This document shows positions 42,994 through 56,335 of a stretch of DNA of 64,000 nucleotides, one piece after another. The DNA comes from DASZKW01 sp035552775 (GTDB taxonomy: Bacteria > Actinomycetota > Acidimicrobiia > Acidimicrobiales > Palsa-688). Within the stretch, counting starts at the first letter, position 1, and each line of letters starts with the position of its first letter. The notes under the pieces are model-generated. The model had not been told where the DNA came from. It ran no database searches and saw only the letters and a program-made list of their open reading frames with translations. A program made the position numbers and the translations under genes. The stretch covers positions 27,016-91,015 of the forward strand of contig DASZKW010000043.1 of NCBI GenBank assembly GCA_035552775.1. The letters run 5' to 3'.

Positions 42994-43836
42994 GTGACCT
43001 CCATCGGTGCCCGGCTGGGCCGGGCGGCCGGAACGGGCGGCGAACCAGTGCCCCCAAGCGCGCCGCCGGCCGGGCGTTGCCGCGGCGACCGACGCCAGCG
43101 CGGCCTGATCGACGTCGGGGCGGGGGCGCCGGTGGTGATCATGCAGGGCTACGCCATGCAACCCCGGACCTACCTAAAGCTGGCGGAACTGCTCGCCCCC
43201 CGCTGCCGGGTGATCATCCCGTCGTTGTTCGTCGGGCCCGGACGCTGGAGCGACCAGACGGTGGTGAGCGACCTGGCCGGCACCCTCGACAGGCTCGGGC
43301 TGGAGCGGGTCACCCTGATCGGCCACAGCTTCGGGGGTGCGCTGGCCCTCGAGTTCGCGGCCGGCCACGCCGGGCGAGTCATTGAGCTGGTGTTCGTCGA
43401 CACCCTGGCCATGTCCCGGGAGTGGACGTTGGCGGCCGAGGCGCTGCACCCGATCCACCTGCTGTGGATGGCGTCGGCGCGCGCCGCCATCGACTTCGTG
43501 CACTCGTGGGCGACCCACCCCCGCCAACTGGTGGGGGCGGCGTGGTGGGGTTTCACCAGCGACCGGCGCCAGCAGGTCGCGGCACTGGCCGGCACCGACA
43601 TCCCCAGGCACGTGCTGTGGGCGGACCGTGACAGCCTGCTTTCGAGGCCGGACGGCGAGCGTTTCGCCCATGACCTCGGGGCGGACTTCACCGTGGTGCA
43701 CGCCGAAGACGGGGCTCCGGTCGACCACGACTGGATGTACCGCCACCCCCGCCTGGCGCTGGCGCAGCTCGAGCGCCTCGATCTAGTCGCCCTGCGGGGT
43801 GCGGGTCGGCCCCAGAAGCCACCGGCGGGGCCCTGA
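42994..43836 (+). CDS. Alpha/beta hydrolase
   Basis: About 280 aa. The nucleophile elbow GHSFGGAL carries the catalytic Ser. The acid is probably the Asp in VLWADRDSLLS and the His is in GAPVDHDWMYRHP, so a complete triad is likely. An oxyanion-hole stretch (VVIMQGYAMQPRTYL) precedes. The first 45 residues are Arg/Gly/Pro-rich and non-conserved; GTG 42994 is used, but the true start may be further downstream. Substrate unknown. The methyltransferase gene begins 7 nt after its stop. Confidence 0.85.
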   Translation: MTSIGARLGRAAGTGGEPVPPSAPPAGRCRGDRRQRGLIDVGAGAPVVIMQGYAMQPRTYLKLAELLAPRCRVIIPSLFVGPGRWSDQTVVSDLAGTLDRLGLERVTLIGHSFGGALALEFAAGHAGRVIELVFVDTLAMSREWTLAAEALHPIHLLWMASARAAIDFVHSWATHPRQLVGAAWWGFTSDRRQQVAALAGTDIPRHVLWADRDSLLSRPDGERFAHDLGADFTVVHAEDGAPVDHDWMYRHPRLALAQLERLDLVALRGAGRPQKPPAGP

Positions 43837-43843
43837 GGGCGCC

Positions 43844-44554
43844 GTGTTGCCCGTCGAGGCCGAGGCACTGCCCAGCCACCAGGAACAGTACGAGGCGCTC
43901 TACGACTGGGTACGAAGCGCCTGCCCCGACGGCGCGTCGATCTGCGACGTGGGCGGCGGGGGCCACTTCTTGGACTTTCCGTCGCGGCTACGGCCCCTCG
44001 CCCGTCGCATGGTGGGGGTCGACCCCGACCCCGGAGTGCTCGATCGCGCCTGGTACGACGAGGCCCACCAGTCGCTGGTGGAGGATTGGGCCCCGACCAC
44101 GCAGGAGCGCTTCGACGTGGTCACCGCCGTGTACGTGGCGGAGCACGTCGAGGCACCCGCCGCCTTCTTGAGGGCAACCAGGTTGCTGCTGCGCCCGGGC
44201 GCCTCGCTCTTCGGTATCACCCCCAACCTGTGGCATTACTTCGGGCTCATAAGTGCCCTGTCCGCCCGCCTCCACGTCGAGGAGTGGCTGTTGCACCGGG
44301 TACGCGCCGACGATCTGATCGAGGCGTACCACTTCCCGGTCCATTACCGCCTCAACAGCCTGCGCCGCCTGTCGACACAGGCTCACGACGCCGGGTTCTC
44401 CAAGGCCATGTTCCGCTGCATCGAGGACCCCGGGATGTTCTGCACCTACTTCCCGCCCCGCCTGCGACACGCGCCGGCGCGCTACTCGGCGCTGATCAAC
44501 CGCCTGGGGCGGCCGGCCCTGTACGGGACCATCCTGTTCCGTCTGCAGGCCTGA
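43844..44554 (+). CDS. Class I SAM-dependent methyltransferase
   Basis: 236-aa methyltransferase. Motif I is degenerate but clear (SICDVGGGGHFLDF), followed by the acidic GVDPDPGVLD and VVTAVYVAEHVEAPAAFLRA, characteristic of Methyltransf_11/23 proteins. A C-terminal hydrophobic region with HVEEWLLHRVRADDLI and YHFPVHYRLNSL may shape the acceptor site. GTG 43844 lies 7 nt after the hydrolase, and the two are co-transcribed. No specific substrate is evident; a glycolipid or envelope role is possible. Confidence 0.85.
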   Translation: MLPVEAEALPSHQEQYEALYDWVRSACPDGASICDVGGGGHFLDFPSRLRPLARRMVGVDPDPGVLDRAWYDEAHQSLVEDWAPTTQERFDVVTAVYVAEHVEAPAAFLRATRLLLRPGASLFGITPNLWHYFGLISALSARLHVEEWLLHRVRADDLIEAYHFPVHYRLNSLRRLSTQAHDAGFSKAMFRCIEDPGMFCTYFPPRLRHAPARYSALINRLGRPALYGTILFRLQA

Positions 44555-44748
44555 GCAGACACCGCGATCACGCAACGCGCGGCGGTGTTGAGCCCCCTGC
44601 GTGGGTCCGTCCAAGCGGTGAGCGCGGGACCGTCCAGCGGTGCTAGTTTCACGGATCTACGCCGGCAGACTCGGTGCAGGAGACCGGTCCCTTCCCCGGG
44701 GGCGTCGCGGCACTGGCCCTGACCGGGCCAGGCTGTCGCCTCGGCCGA

Positions 44749-44781
44749 GTTCTCCACACCTTGTGGAACACCTTGTGGACA
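44749..44781 (+). promoter_or_regulatory. DnaA-box cluster upstream of dnaA
   Basis: TTGTGGAAC (44761-44769) and TTGTGGACA (44773-44781) are close matches to the DnaA box TTGTGGATAA, and tctccacac (44750-44758) is a weaker reversed match. They lie 27-60 bp before the dnaA start, a usual place for autoregulation. Confidence 0.65.
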
Positions 44782-44807
44782 AACGGGCAGGAGAGACAAG
44801 AACGCCA

Positions 44808-46271
44808 GTGAGCGACGCGGGAGACTTGTGGAGAACCTGCTCGGAGAGCCTTCGCCTTCAGGTGTCGGATGCCACTTGGAAGACGTGGTTCGACGAACTG
44901 GAGCCGCTCATGGCGAGCGATGGGATTCTGGTGCTGTCGGTACCCAGTGCGGTGGTACGGGAACGGATGGAGAGCAGGTTCCTCGCCATGGTGGCCGACA
45001 CCGCCGGTGACGCCGCCGGCCACCCCATGAGCGTCGAGCTACGGGTTCGTCCCGATAGCGCCGTCCCCGAAAGCCCCATCCGCGAACCCGCCGTCCGCGA
45101 ACCCGCCGTCCGTGGCCGCGGCGAAGACCCCGGCGGCGACGCTGCCGCTGCGGTGATGCAGGTCCACGGCCGCTTCTACCAACCTGGCCGCCGCCCCATC
45201 CCCGCCTCCCCACCGCCGCACAGCACCCCGCCCCGGGGCACGGGGCCTGCACTCAATCCCCGCTACGTCTTCGACGCCTTCGTCATCGGCGCCTCCAACC
45301 GCTTCGCCCACGCCGCCGCCCAACGCGTGGCCGAGACCCCCGCCAAGGCCTACAACCCGCTGTTCATCCACGGAGACTCCGGGCTCGGCAAGACCCACCT
45401 GCTGCACGCCATGGGCCACTACGTGATGGAGAACTTCGCCCATCTGAACGTCCGCTACGTGCCGACGGAGACGTTCATGAACGACTTCGTCGACGCCATC
45501 CGCAACAACGGCCAGCCCGCCTTCAAGCGCCACTACAGGGACTGCGACGTGCTGCTGGTGGACGACATCCAGTTCATGGAGGGAAAGGAGGGCCTCCAGG
45601 AGGAGTTCTTCCACACCTTCAACACCCTCCATGAGGGGGGCAAGCAGATCGTTCTGTCCTCGGACCGCCACCCTCGATCGATTGCCACCTTGGAGCATCG
45701 CCTGCGCAGCCGCTTCGAGTCGGGACTGATCACCGACGTCCAGCCCCCCGAACTCGAGACCCGCTTGGCCATCGTCCGTAAAAAGGCCGAAGGCGAGCGC
45801 ATCCACATCCCAGACGAGGTCCTCGAGCTGATCGCCACCCACGTCAAGGACAACATCCGCGAGCTCGAGGGCGCCCTGATCCGGGTATCGGCGTTCGCCA
45901 GCCTCAACCAGGAGCTATTGACCCGCCAGACCGCCGAGATGATCCTCTCCGACATCCTCGACGCCAACCGGCCCCGCCAGATCACCCCCAAGCTCATCTT
46001 GGAGGCCACGGCCAGCACCTTCGGCTTCTCGGTCGACGAGCTCTGTGGCACCAGCCGGCGCCGGCCCCTCGTCAACGCCCGCCAGATCGGGATGTACGTG
46101 TTCCGTGACGTGACGGACTTCAGCTACCCGGCGATCGCACGGGAGTTCGGCGGCCGTGACCACACGACGGTGATCCACGCAGTGGAGAAGATCACCGGTC
46201 TCATGAAGGAGCGCCGCCTGGTCTACGACCAGGTGACCGAGCTGATCCACCTCATCAAGGGCGGTAACTGA
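44808..46271 (+). CDS. dnaA: Chromosomal replication initiator DnaA
   Basis: 487-aa AAA+ initiator. Domain I is DLWRTCSESLRLQVSDATWK; domain II is a Pro/Arg/Gly-rich linker with a duplicated REPAV motif. Domain III starts at NPRYVFDAFVIGASNRFAHA with Walker A GDSGLGKTHLLHA and Walker B DVLLVDDIQFMEGKEG. Domain IV holds the DNA-binding helix-turn-helix with GGRDHTTVIHAVEKI. All motifs are intact. GTG 44808 places the start at the family position; SD-like caggagag is somewhat distant. It should bind the boxes upstream and in the dnaA-dnaN spacer. Confidence 0.97.
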   Translation: MSDAGDLWRTCSESLRLQVSDATWKTWFDELEPLMASDGILVLSVPSAVVRERMESRFLAMVADTAGDAAGHPMSVELRVRPDSAVPESPIREPAVREPAVRGRGEDPGGDAAAAVMQVHGRFYQPGRRPIPASPPPHSTPPRGTGPALNPRYVFDAFVIGASNRFAHAAAQRVAETPAKAYNPLFIHGDSGLGKTHLLHAMGHYVMENFAHLNVRYVPTETFMNDFVDAIRNNGQPAFKRHYRDCDVLLVDDIQFMEGKEGLQEEFFHTFNTLHEGGKQIVLSSDRHPRSIATLEHRLRSRFESGLITDVQPPELETRLAIVRKKAEGERIHIPDEVLELIATHVKDNIRELEGALIRVSAFASLNQELLTRQTAEMILSDILDANRPRQITPKLILEATASTFGFSVDELCGTSRRRPLVNARQIGMYVFRDVTDFSYPAIAREFGGRDHTTVIHAVEKITGLMKERRLVYDQVTELIHLIKGGN

Positions 46272-46529
46272 CAGCGTGGACGCGCCCGCAGGCATGGACA
46301 AGTCGGGGGAAGAGCTGTGTCGGGGGCTTGTCATTGCGGTGGACGAGACGCCCGTCGCCCACAGGCCTCCGCGTTACGGTCACACCAGTGTGCAATCCTG
46401 TGGACAGCGACAGGACGGCCATCGAGCCCCTGAGCAGCCCCGACCCGTGGTGGTCCACAATTCACAGCACCTACTACCGCTGCTTACAAAATTCCATCTA
46501 GTAGAGAAGAAGTAGGGGAAGGCCAAAGC
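46272..46529. other. oriC: Probable replication origin (oriC) in the dnaA-dnaN spacer
   Basis: 258-bp non-coding spacer with DnaA-box-like sites CTGTGGACA (46398-46406) and, reversed, TTGTGGACC (46452-46460), plus weaker GTGGAC sites near 46275 and 46338. A relatively A/T-rich stretch (46480-46515) could be the unwinding region. Actinobacterial origins usually lie here. The box number is low, so some boxes must be degenerate or lie upstream of dnaA. Confidence 0.7.
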
Positions 46530-47627
46530 GTGAAGCTGCGATGCGAGCGGGATCTCCTCATCGAGGCCCTCGGTACTGCCGGCCGGGCCACCGGGCGAAG
46601 CGGTACCGCGCCGGTCCTGTCGGGGGTCCGCCTGGAGGTCAACGGTGACGGCCTGCGTGCCACCGGCACCGACCTCGACCTGACCATCTCGGTGGAGGCG
46701 ACGGTGGCCGGCTTCGGCGACGGCGTGATGGTGGCCCCGGGGCGCCTGGTGACCGACATCGTGCGGGCCCTGGACCCAGGGGCGGTCACCTTGGAGTCCG
46801 ACGACGATGACCTGCGCGTCGTGTCGGGCCGGTCGCAGTTCAGCGTGCGCACCCACCCGGCCGAGGATTTCCCGCGGGTGGCGCGCCCCGGTGGAGACGC
46901 CGTGACCCTGCCCGCCACCGGTCTGGCCGACGCCTTGCGCCAGGTGGTACGGGCGGCATCGACAGAGGACTCCCGCCCCATCCTCACCGGCGTGCTCATG
47001 GCCGCCGAGCCCGGTGGTTTGCGCATGGTGGCGACCGACTCGTACCGCCTCGCCGTCAGGGACCTGCCCGGCGTCGGGGTGCTCGCCGAGGGCCAGAAGG
47101 TTCTGATCCCCTCCCGGGCCCTGTCGGAGCTCCAGCGCCTTCTCGCCGGTGGCGCGAGCGATGTGAGCCTGCGCCTGGGGAGCCACGACGCCACCTTCGA
47201 GGTGGGCCACGTCCAGCTCACCACCCGTCTCATCGAGGGGGAGTTCCCCAACTACCGCCAGCTCATCCCTTCGAGCTACCCCAACCGCCTGGTCGTCGGG
47301 CGGGAGATGCTCCTCGACGCGGTGCGCCGGGTGAAGTTACTGGCACGCGACGCCACCACGCCGGTGCGGATATCTCTCGCCGCCGACCGGATCGAGCTGA
47401 CGGTGATCACCGCCGACTACGGCCAGGCCACCGAGGACGTCGACGCCAAGTACGACGGTTCCGAGATGGTGGTGGCATTCAACCCCGCCTACCTGATGGA
47501 AGGGATCGAAGCGCTGTCGGGCGACGAGATCAGCCTCGAGACCGTCGACGCCTTGAAGCCTGCAACCATCCGTCCGACCGAGGGTGACGAGTACTTGTAC
47601 CTGCTCATGCCCGTGCGAGTGTCGTAG
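46530..47627 (+). CDS. dnaN: DNA polymerase III beta sliding clamp
   Basis: 365-aa clamp with three repeated domains. The N-terminal KLRCERDLLIEALGTAGRAT, the mid-protein VRAASTEDSRPILTGVLMAA and TDSYRLAVRDL, and the C-terminal RPTEGDEYLYLLMPVRVS are family features. It forms the ring that tethers polymerase to DNA. GTG 46530 is the start, with AGGGGAAGG upstream. It follows the origin spacer and precedes recF by 95 nt. Confidence 0.97.
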   Translation: MKLRCERDLLIEALGTAGRATGRSGTAPVLSGVRLEVNGDGLRATGTDLDLTISVEATVAGFGDGVMVAPGRLVTDIVRALDPGAVTLESDDDDLRVVSGRSQFSVRTHPAEDFPRVARPGGDAVTLPATGLADALRQVVRAASTEDSRPILTGVLMAAEPGGLRMVATDSYRLAVRDLPGVGVLAEGQKVLIPSRALSELQRLLAGGASDVSLRLGSHDATFEVGHVQLTTRLIEGEFPNYRQLIPSSYPNRLVVGREMLLDAVRRVKLLARDATTPVRISLAADRIELTVITADYGQATEDVDAKYDGSEMVVAFNPAYLMEGIEALSGDEISLETVDALKPATIRPTEGDEYLYLLMPVRVS

Positions 47628-47722
47628 GGCGGGGAAAGAAGACCTGCCGGTCGGCGCTTCGCCTCGCGGGGGCCACACCCCGCTGAGTCCTTTCACCACC
47701 TCCTTCGCGGGGAACGTCGTCA

Positions 47723-48808
47723 ATGCACGTTGAACAGTTGTGGCTCACCGATTTCCGCTCCTACCGTGACGCCGAGCTGGCACCGGCGCCCGAGGGCCTC
47801 ACCGTGGTGAAGGGCGCCAACGGGGAGGGAAAGACCAACCTGCTCGAGGCCATCGCCTACCTCGCCACCTTGCGCAGCTTCCGGGGTGCCCCCGGCGAGG
47901 CCCTGGTGCGGGTGGGCGCCCCCCATGCGGTGGTCAGGGCCGAGGCCGCAAGGCAAGGTCGCCGTCTGCTCCTCGAGGCCGAGCTACGCCCGAGTGGCCG
48001 TGACCGGGTCCAGGTTAACCGCCAACCCCTGCGCCGGGCTCGGGACCTTCTCGGTGCCCTTCAGGTGACGGTGTTCGCGCCCGACGACCTGGCGCTCGTC
48101 AAAGGTGGGCCCCACGAGCGGCGTGGCTACCTCGACGACCTGCTGGTGGCGCTCCACCCCCGCCACGACGCCAGCCGGAGCGAGGTCGAGCGGGTCCTGC
48201 GCCAGCGCGGCGCCCTGCTCAAGTCGGCGCAGGGACAGCCCCGGCCCCCTTCCGACGTCATTTCGACCCTCGACGTGTGGGACGCCAAGCTCGGCGCCGC
48301 AGGCGAGGCGCTGGTGGCCGCCCGGGAAGGACTGGTGGCGGCGCTCGGCGAGCCGACCGCCCGGGCCTACCAGTGCCTGGCCGGCGCCGGCGGCGACGGG
48401 GTGACTTTGCGCTACGGGCGAAGCTGGACCGGCTCGCTGGTGGAGGCTCTCGGCGCCGCCCGGGCCGATGACCTCCGGCGGGGAGTGAGCACCGTCGGTC
48501 CGCATCGCGACGAGGTCGTCGTCGAGATCGGGGGCCTGCCCGCCCGGACCCACGCCTCGCAGGGCGAGCAGCGCTCGTCGGCGCTGTCGCTGCGTCTGGC
48601 CGGCCACGAGGTGGTGACCCGGCGGGTGGGCACGGCGCCGGTCTTGCTGCTCGACGACGTGTTCTCCGAGCTCGACCGCGACAGGGCCGCCGCCCTGCTC
48701 ACGGTGCTGCCGGCGGGCCAGGCCGTGCTCACCACCACCGGGGACGTGCCGGCCGGCGCCCACCCGGCCCTCACCGTGCACGTCGAAGGGGGCAAACTCA
48801 TCACCTGA
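47723..48808 (+). CDS. recF: DNA replication and repair protein RecF
   Basis: 361-aa SMC-like ATPase for loading RecA at gaps. It starts MHVEQLWLTDFRSYRDAEL, then Walker A KGANGEGKTNLLEAI and LRSFRG. The signature region THASQGEQRSSALSLRLAG and Walker B PVLLLDDVFSELDRDR lie at the C-terminal end. All parts are intact and length is normal. It is the usual third gene after dnaA and dnaN; a short GC hairpin (48819-48834) follows its stop. Confidence 0.95.
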   Translation: MHVEQLWLTDFRSYRDAELAPAPEGLTVVKGANGEGKTNLLEAIAYLATLRSFRGAPGEALVRVGAPHAVVRAEAARQGRRLLLEAELRPSGRDRVQVNRQPLRRARDLLGALQVTVFAPDDLALVKGGPHERRGYLDDLLVALHPRHDASRSEVERVLRQRGALLKSAQGQPRPPSDVISTLDVWDAKLGAAGEALVAAREGLVAALGEPTARAYQCLAGAGGDGVTLRYGRSWTGSLVEALGAARADDLRRGVSTVGPHRDEVVVEIGGLPARTHASQGEQRSSALSLRLAGHEVVTRRVGTAPVLLLDDVFSELDRDRAAALLTVLPAGQAVLTTTGDVPAGAHPALTVHVEGGKLIT

Positions 48809-48818
48809 GGGTGTAGCC

Positions 48819-48834
48819 GGCGCCTTACGGCGCC
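48819..48834 (+). terminator. Short GC hairpin after recF
   Basis: GGCGCC arms with loop TTAC begin 11 nt after the recF stop and are followed by tggttt. It may be a terminator or attenuator before the DUF721 gene, but the stem is short. Confidence 0.4.
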
Positions 48835-48907
48835 TGGTTTGCTATCCCGGCGGAGACGCATCGGCTGGGCGGTGGCCGCCGACCGCCTGGCCTGGCAGGC
48901 TCGGGGA

Positions 48908-49264
48908 ATGCCATGGCGACCACTCCACCAGCCGGGCGGCGACGACCCGCGGCGGGTGTCGGACTCCCTCGGGCGCCTGGCCGCCAGCCTCGGGGCGCCG
49001 GCACCGGGCGTCCTGTCGGCAGTGTTCGCCCACTGGGACACCATTGTCGGCGCCGATGTCGCCGCCCACGCCCACCCCGTCAGCCTGCGGGACGGTACCC
49101 TCGTGGTCGGCGTCGACCAGCCGGCGTGGGCCACCCAGCTCAACTACTTGAAGGCCGATCTGCTGCGCCGGGTGGCCGAGTCGACGGGATCGGGCGACGT
49201 GACCGAGCTCAGGGTGCGGGTGTTGCCCCGGCGGGGCCCGACGGCCCAGTCAGACACCCCCTAG
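48908..49264 (+). CDS. DUF721 (DciA-like) protein
   Basis: 118-aa protein of the DUF721 family, placed between recF and gyrB as Rv0004 is in mycobacteria. Conserved features are LSAVFAHWDTIVGADVAAHA, the DGTLVVGVDQPAWATQL strand and the final Val-rich strand. Members called DciA load or activate the DnaB helicase in bacteria lacking DnaC; that role here is inference from family and place. ATG 48908 is preferred to TTG 48839, which directly abuts a hairpin. Confidence 0.85.
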   Translation: MPWRPLHQPGGDDPRRVSDSLGRLAASLGAPAPGVLSAVFAHWDTIVGADVAAHAHPVSLRDGTLVVGVDQPAWATQLNYLKADLLRRVAESTGSGDVTELRVRVLPRRGPTAQSDTP

Positions 49265-49369
49265 GTGGTAAACTACAGCTATCGCGTTTCCGGCTCCTGA
49301 CCAGGGTATTCGTACCACTGGGGAGCGCCGGGGAGCGCCCACAGCATCCGACTTGGAAAGGTCGCGCCC

Positions 49370-51328
<1,959 letters not shown>

Positions 51329-51330
51329 CG

Positions 51331-53789
<2,459 letters not shown>

Positions 53790-53790
<1 letters not shown>

Positions 53791-54440
53791 TGCCAGACCC
53801 CGCCCCCCCGGTGCCCGCCGAGTACGGAGCCATCAAACCCGGCGCGGTCGCCGGTGGGGGCACCACGGGGGAGCGGTGGGCGTGGGGCCGGCGCCAACAG
53901 GCGCCCAATGACGCCCGCAGGCCCAGAGGCTCGGGTACCCCGGCTACCGCCCGGCGCGGGGACACCAGCAGGCGAGTCGCCTCCAACACCCAACCCGATG
54001 TCCCCGTCGTCCCTGCCGACTACCGCCCGGCGGTGGGCGAGCTAGGGGACCACCGGCCCCGGACGTCCCGGCCCGTAGGGGTGGTCGGACGGGACCACTC
54101 CCGGCGCCTCGTGCGCCGTGTCGACCCGTGGACGGTCTTCAAGGTGTCGCTGGTGTTCTACCTCTTCGTCCTTGTCGTCGTGGTCGTCGCCGGGGTGCTG
54201 CTGTGGATCATCGCCTCCGCCCTGGGCTTCCTGCACTCGATAGAAAAGTCGGTCAAGGTGCTGTTCGACTACACGACCTTCACCTTGCACCCGGGGCCGG
54301 TACTGGAATACACGGTGGCCGGAGGGGCGGCCCTTGCCATCGTCGGCACGCTGGTCAACGTCCTCGCCGCCCTCCTGTACAACCTGATCGCTGACGTCGT
54401 CGGCGGGGTTCAGATGGTTGTCGTGGCCGACGACGAGTAG
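53790..54440 (+). CDS. DUF3566 transmembrane protein
   Basis: 216-aa protein with a 100-residue hydrophilic Pro/Arg-rich N-terminus, then RRVDPWTVFKVSLVFYLFVL, a strongly hydrophobic helix, a short extracellular or periplasmic part, and a second helix (GGAALAIVGTLVNVLAALLY). The VDPWSVFK-type entry to helix 1 and a final VGGVQ segment are hallmarks of actinobacterial DUF3566, encoded after gyrA as Rv0007 is. Function unknown. The start ATG overlaps the gyrA stop by 1 nt, so it is coupled. Confidence 0.9.
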
Positions 54441-54573
54441 CCCCGCGCCGGCCGGCGCCCGGGAGGCGCCGGTGTCTGGCCGGGAGGCGTCGCTGTCTGC
54501 CCGGAAGAGCCCCAGTAGGCGTCCGGTGTCTGCCGGACGGCACTGGGGAGCGTAGGCGGCCGCCAGGACGGCG

Positions 54574-55599
54574 TCAGGAGGCGTCGGTGGTAGCCGGGTG
54601 AGGTCCCGACGCCATGCCGTTGCTCGGACCCTGGGTACCGGCCCCTGACCGCCGCCTCCGGCGCCACCGGATCAACAGGGGGAACCCCGCTGCGCCGGCG
54701 ACGACGAGCAGCGGTGCCGCCCATCCCACCGCCAGGGTGATCCCCCGCACTATGGCGACGGTGTGGTCGACGGCCAGCGACCAGGCCCGGGAGATCGCCG
54801 AACGGCTGTGGTGGGGAGCCGGTGGTCTGGCGGGGAGGACGCCCTCGGTGAGCTCCACCGACAGGGTGGCGAGGGCCACCTGATTGGACAGGGTGTCGCG
54901 CTGGCCGGTGAGCTGCTGGATCTGGCCCTGGAGGTCGAACAACTGGTTCTGGATGGTCAAGATGTCGCCGATGGCCTGCGCCCGGTCCAGGAGGGTCCGC
55001 ACCGCGCCCTCCTCCGACTGGAGGTTGGTTACCTGAGCGTTCAGGTCGACGACCTGGCCGGTGACGTCGCTGCCTTGGAGGTGTTCGCTCGTGACCGTCC
55101 CGAGCGTGCCCAGTTCGGCGACCACGCCGTCGAGGGCGGCGTTCCGCACCCGCACGGTCAGCTGGGCCGAAGGTGGCGCGCCGCTGCTGTCCATGCTGGA
55201 GTCGGCGACGTAGCCACCGTCGCCCGTGGCCAGCCCGGTGATGCTGTCGAAGACCCGGTGGATCGAGCCCTTGGCCACCCTCAGGGCGACGTCGCCCGTG
55301 CGCACGATGTCGGGCTGGCCCGGCGACACCGCCTGACCGAGGGTGCCGGCGCCGCTGGTCGCGCCCGGGGCTCCGCCGGCGGAGGTTGTATCCCCCGAGC
55401 CCGGAAGCGGGCCCGGGGGGGAGGCAGGACGGGCCGACCCGCCCACTGCCCCGTGCGACGTCGTGCCGCCGGCTGGCCCCGTGGTGGGGACCGACGCCGA
55501 CTTCGTAGCGCTGGGGGTGCCGCAGCCGGCCATGCCGGCGCCGAGAACCACGACCATCCCCCCGACGACCATCCAACCCCGTCTGCCTGCTCGTGTCAT
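54574..55599 (-). CDS. DUF4349-type membrane lipoprotein
   Basis: About 341 aa. A lipobox (GMAGC after a hydrophobic stretch) gives an acylated N-terminal Cys. A Ser/Thr/Pro linker follows, then a DUF4349 core: DIVRTGDVALRVAKGSIHRV, a beta segment, and a coiled-coil with DLNAQVTNLQSEEGAVRTLL and QNQLFDLQGQIQQLTGQRDT. A C-terminal helix (LAVGWAAPLLVVAGAAGFPL) and basic tail close the chain. Function unknown. It is convergent with the DUF3566 gene; the 130-bp gap between them holds degenerate ggcgtccggtgtctg repeats and no gene. Confidence 0.85.
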   Translation of the reverse strand: MTRAGRRGWMVVGGMVVVLGAGMAGCGTPSATKSASVPTTGPAGGTTSHGAVGGSARPASPPGPLPGSGDTTSAGGAPGATSGAGTLGQAVSPGQPDIVRTGDVALRVAKGSIHRVFDSITGLATGDGGYVADSSMDSSGAPPSAQLTVRVRNAALDGVVAELGTLGTVTSEHLQGSDVTGQVVDLNAQVTNLQSEEGAVRTLLDRAQAIGDILTIQNQLFDLQGQIQQLTGQRDTLSNQVALATLSVELTEGVLPARPPAPHHSRSAISRAWSLAVDHTVAIVRGITLAVGWAAPLLVVAGAAGFPLLIRWRRRRRSGAGTQGPSNGMASGPHPATTDAS

Positions 55600-55691
55600 C
55601 ACACCGCTCAGACGTCAGCACACGGTCGTCTGGTTCCCAGCCGACAGCACGGCGGCGACCCTCGGCTAGGCTGACCCGCCGCAGTGGGTGC

Positions 55692-55765
55692 GGGGCTATA
55701 GCTCAGCCGGTTAGAGCGCAGCACTGATAATGCTGAGGTCGGTGGTTCGATTCCACCTAGCCCCA
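55692..55765 (+). tRNA. ileT: tRNA-Ile (anticodon GAT)
   Basis: 74-nt cloverleaf. The acceptor stem GGGGCTA pairs with TAGCCCC, the D arm contains AGCTCAGCCGGTTAGAGC, the anticodon loop is CTGATAA with GAT, and the T arm has GGTTCGATTCC. No CCA is encoded. It follows gyrA-DUF3566 as ileT does in mycobacteria. Its 3' part is repeated at 60213-60263, marking it as the attachment site of an island. Confidence 0.98.
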
Positions 55766-55768
55766 CTG
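55718..55768 (+). repeat. Left attachment repeat (attL) within tRNA-Ile
   Basis: The last 48 nt of the tRNA gene plus three flanking bases (ctg); matches 60213-60263 with one A/G difference. Keeping the tRNA intact after integration is standard for tyrosine-integrase elements. Confidence 0.9.
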
Positions 55769-56143
55769 AGAAAGCCCAGGTAAGGAAGGTGCGGAGCTTC
55801 CGGTCAGTGGCTGGTCCGGAGTTCCATCCCGCGTTCGTCCCGCGGTGCGAGTCTTGAGATGCCTGACAGGTGTGGCGCCCGGGAACTCGCCGACCATGTT
55901 GCCGGCGGGAACAGATTCTGAGTCATAGTGGTCTCAAGGTCTGTGGTATCGAGTCGGGCAATCAGATCCGGGGACGCTTGGTCGGATCTCGGAACGACTG
56001 CACTGCCGAAAGCGATCGGATCCGCACGAAGGCGCATTACCAGCTTGGCCGTCCAGCTCAGAAGTCGCGCGGAAGGCCAAACACTCGTTCGTGCGCGCGG
56101 TATCCACCACAAACGGCGGTCCACCGTCTATGGTCCTGTTTCA
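55769..56143. other. Non-coding island entry region
   Basis: 375 bp between attL and the first island gene. Open frames here are short and show no family resemblance that I recognise. TATGGT (56129-56134), 9 bp before GTG 56144, may be the -10 of the operon promoter. Confidence 0.5.
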
Positions 56144-56335
56144 GTGCCCCGCCCCCGTACTTATCTCGAGGCTCGCCGGGCGACAGCTGTCCGGCTTCCG
56201 GTCTCGCTTCACGAACGTCTTCGTACCGAGGCCGACCTTCGGTTGGTATCAGCGAACCTCTTGATTGAGCGGGCAATCAGCGACTTCCTCGACCGACTTC
56301 CACCGGTCCAGGTGCGAGCAGAGAGACACTCGTGA
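56144..56335 (+). CDS. Small ribbon-helix-helix protein
   Basis: 63-aa protein from GTG 56144. ATAVRLPVSLHERLRTEAD followed by a helix and ISDFLDRLPP has the beta-helix-helix pattern of Arc/CopG-type DNA-binding proteins. Such small proteins act as antitoxins or operon repressors. The stop overlaps the methyltransferase start in a GTGA, so it is the first gene of a coupled operon, and an autoregulator or controller role is plausible. The frame is open upstream to 55928, but that part lacks conserved character. Confidence 0.75.
   Translation: MPRPRTYLEARRATAVRLPVSLHERLRTEADLRLVSANLLIERAISDFLDRLPPVQVRAERHS

Noticed and set aside
55804..56124. Minus-strand frame between attL and the RHH gene as an excisionase
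   Set aside because: No helix-turn-helix or family resemblance could be seen and no start signal is present.
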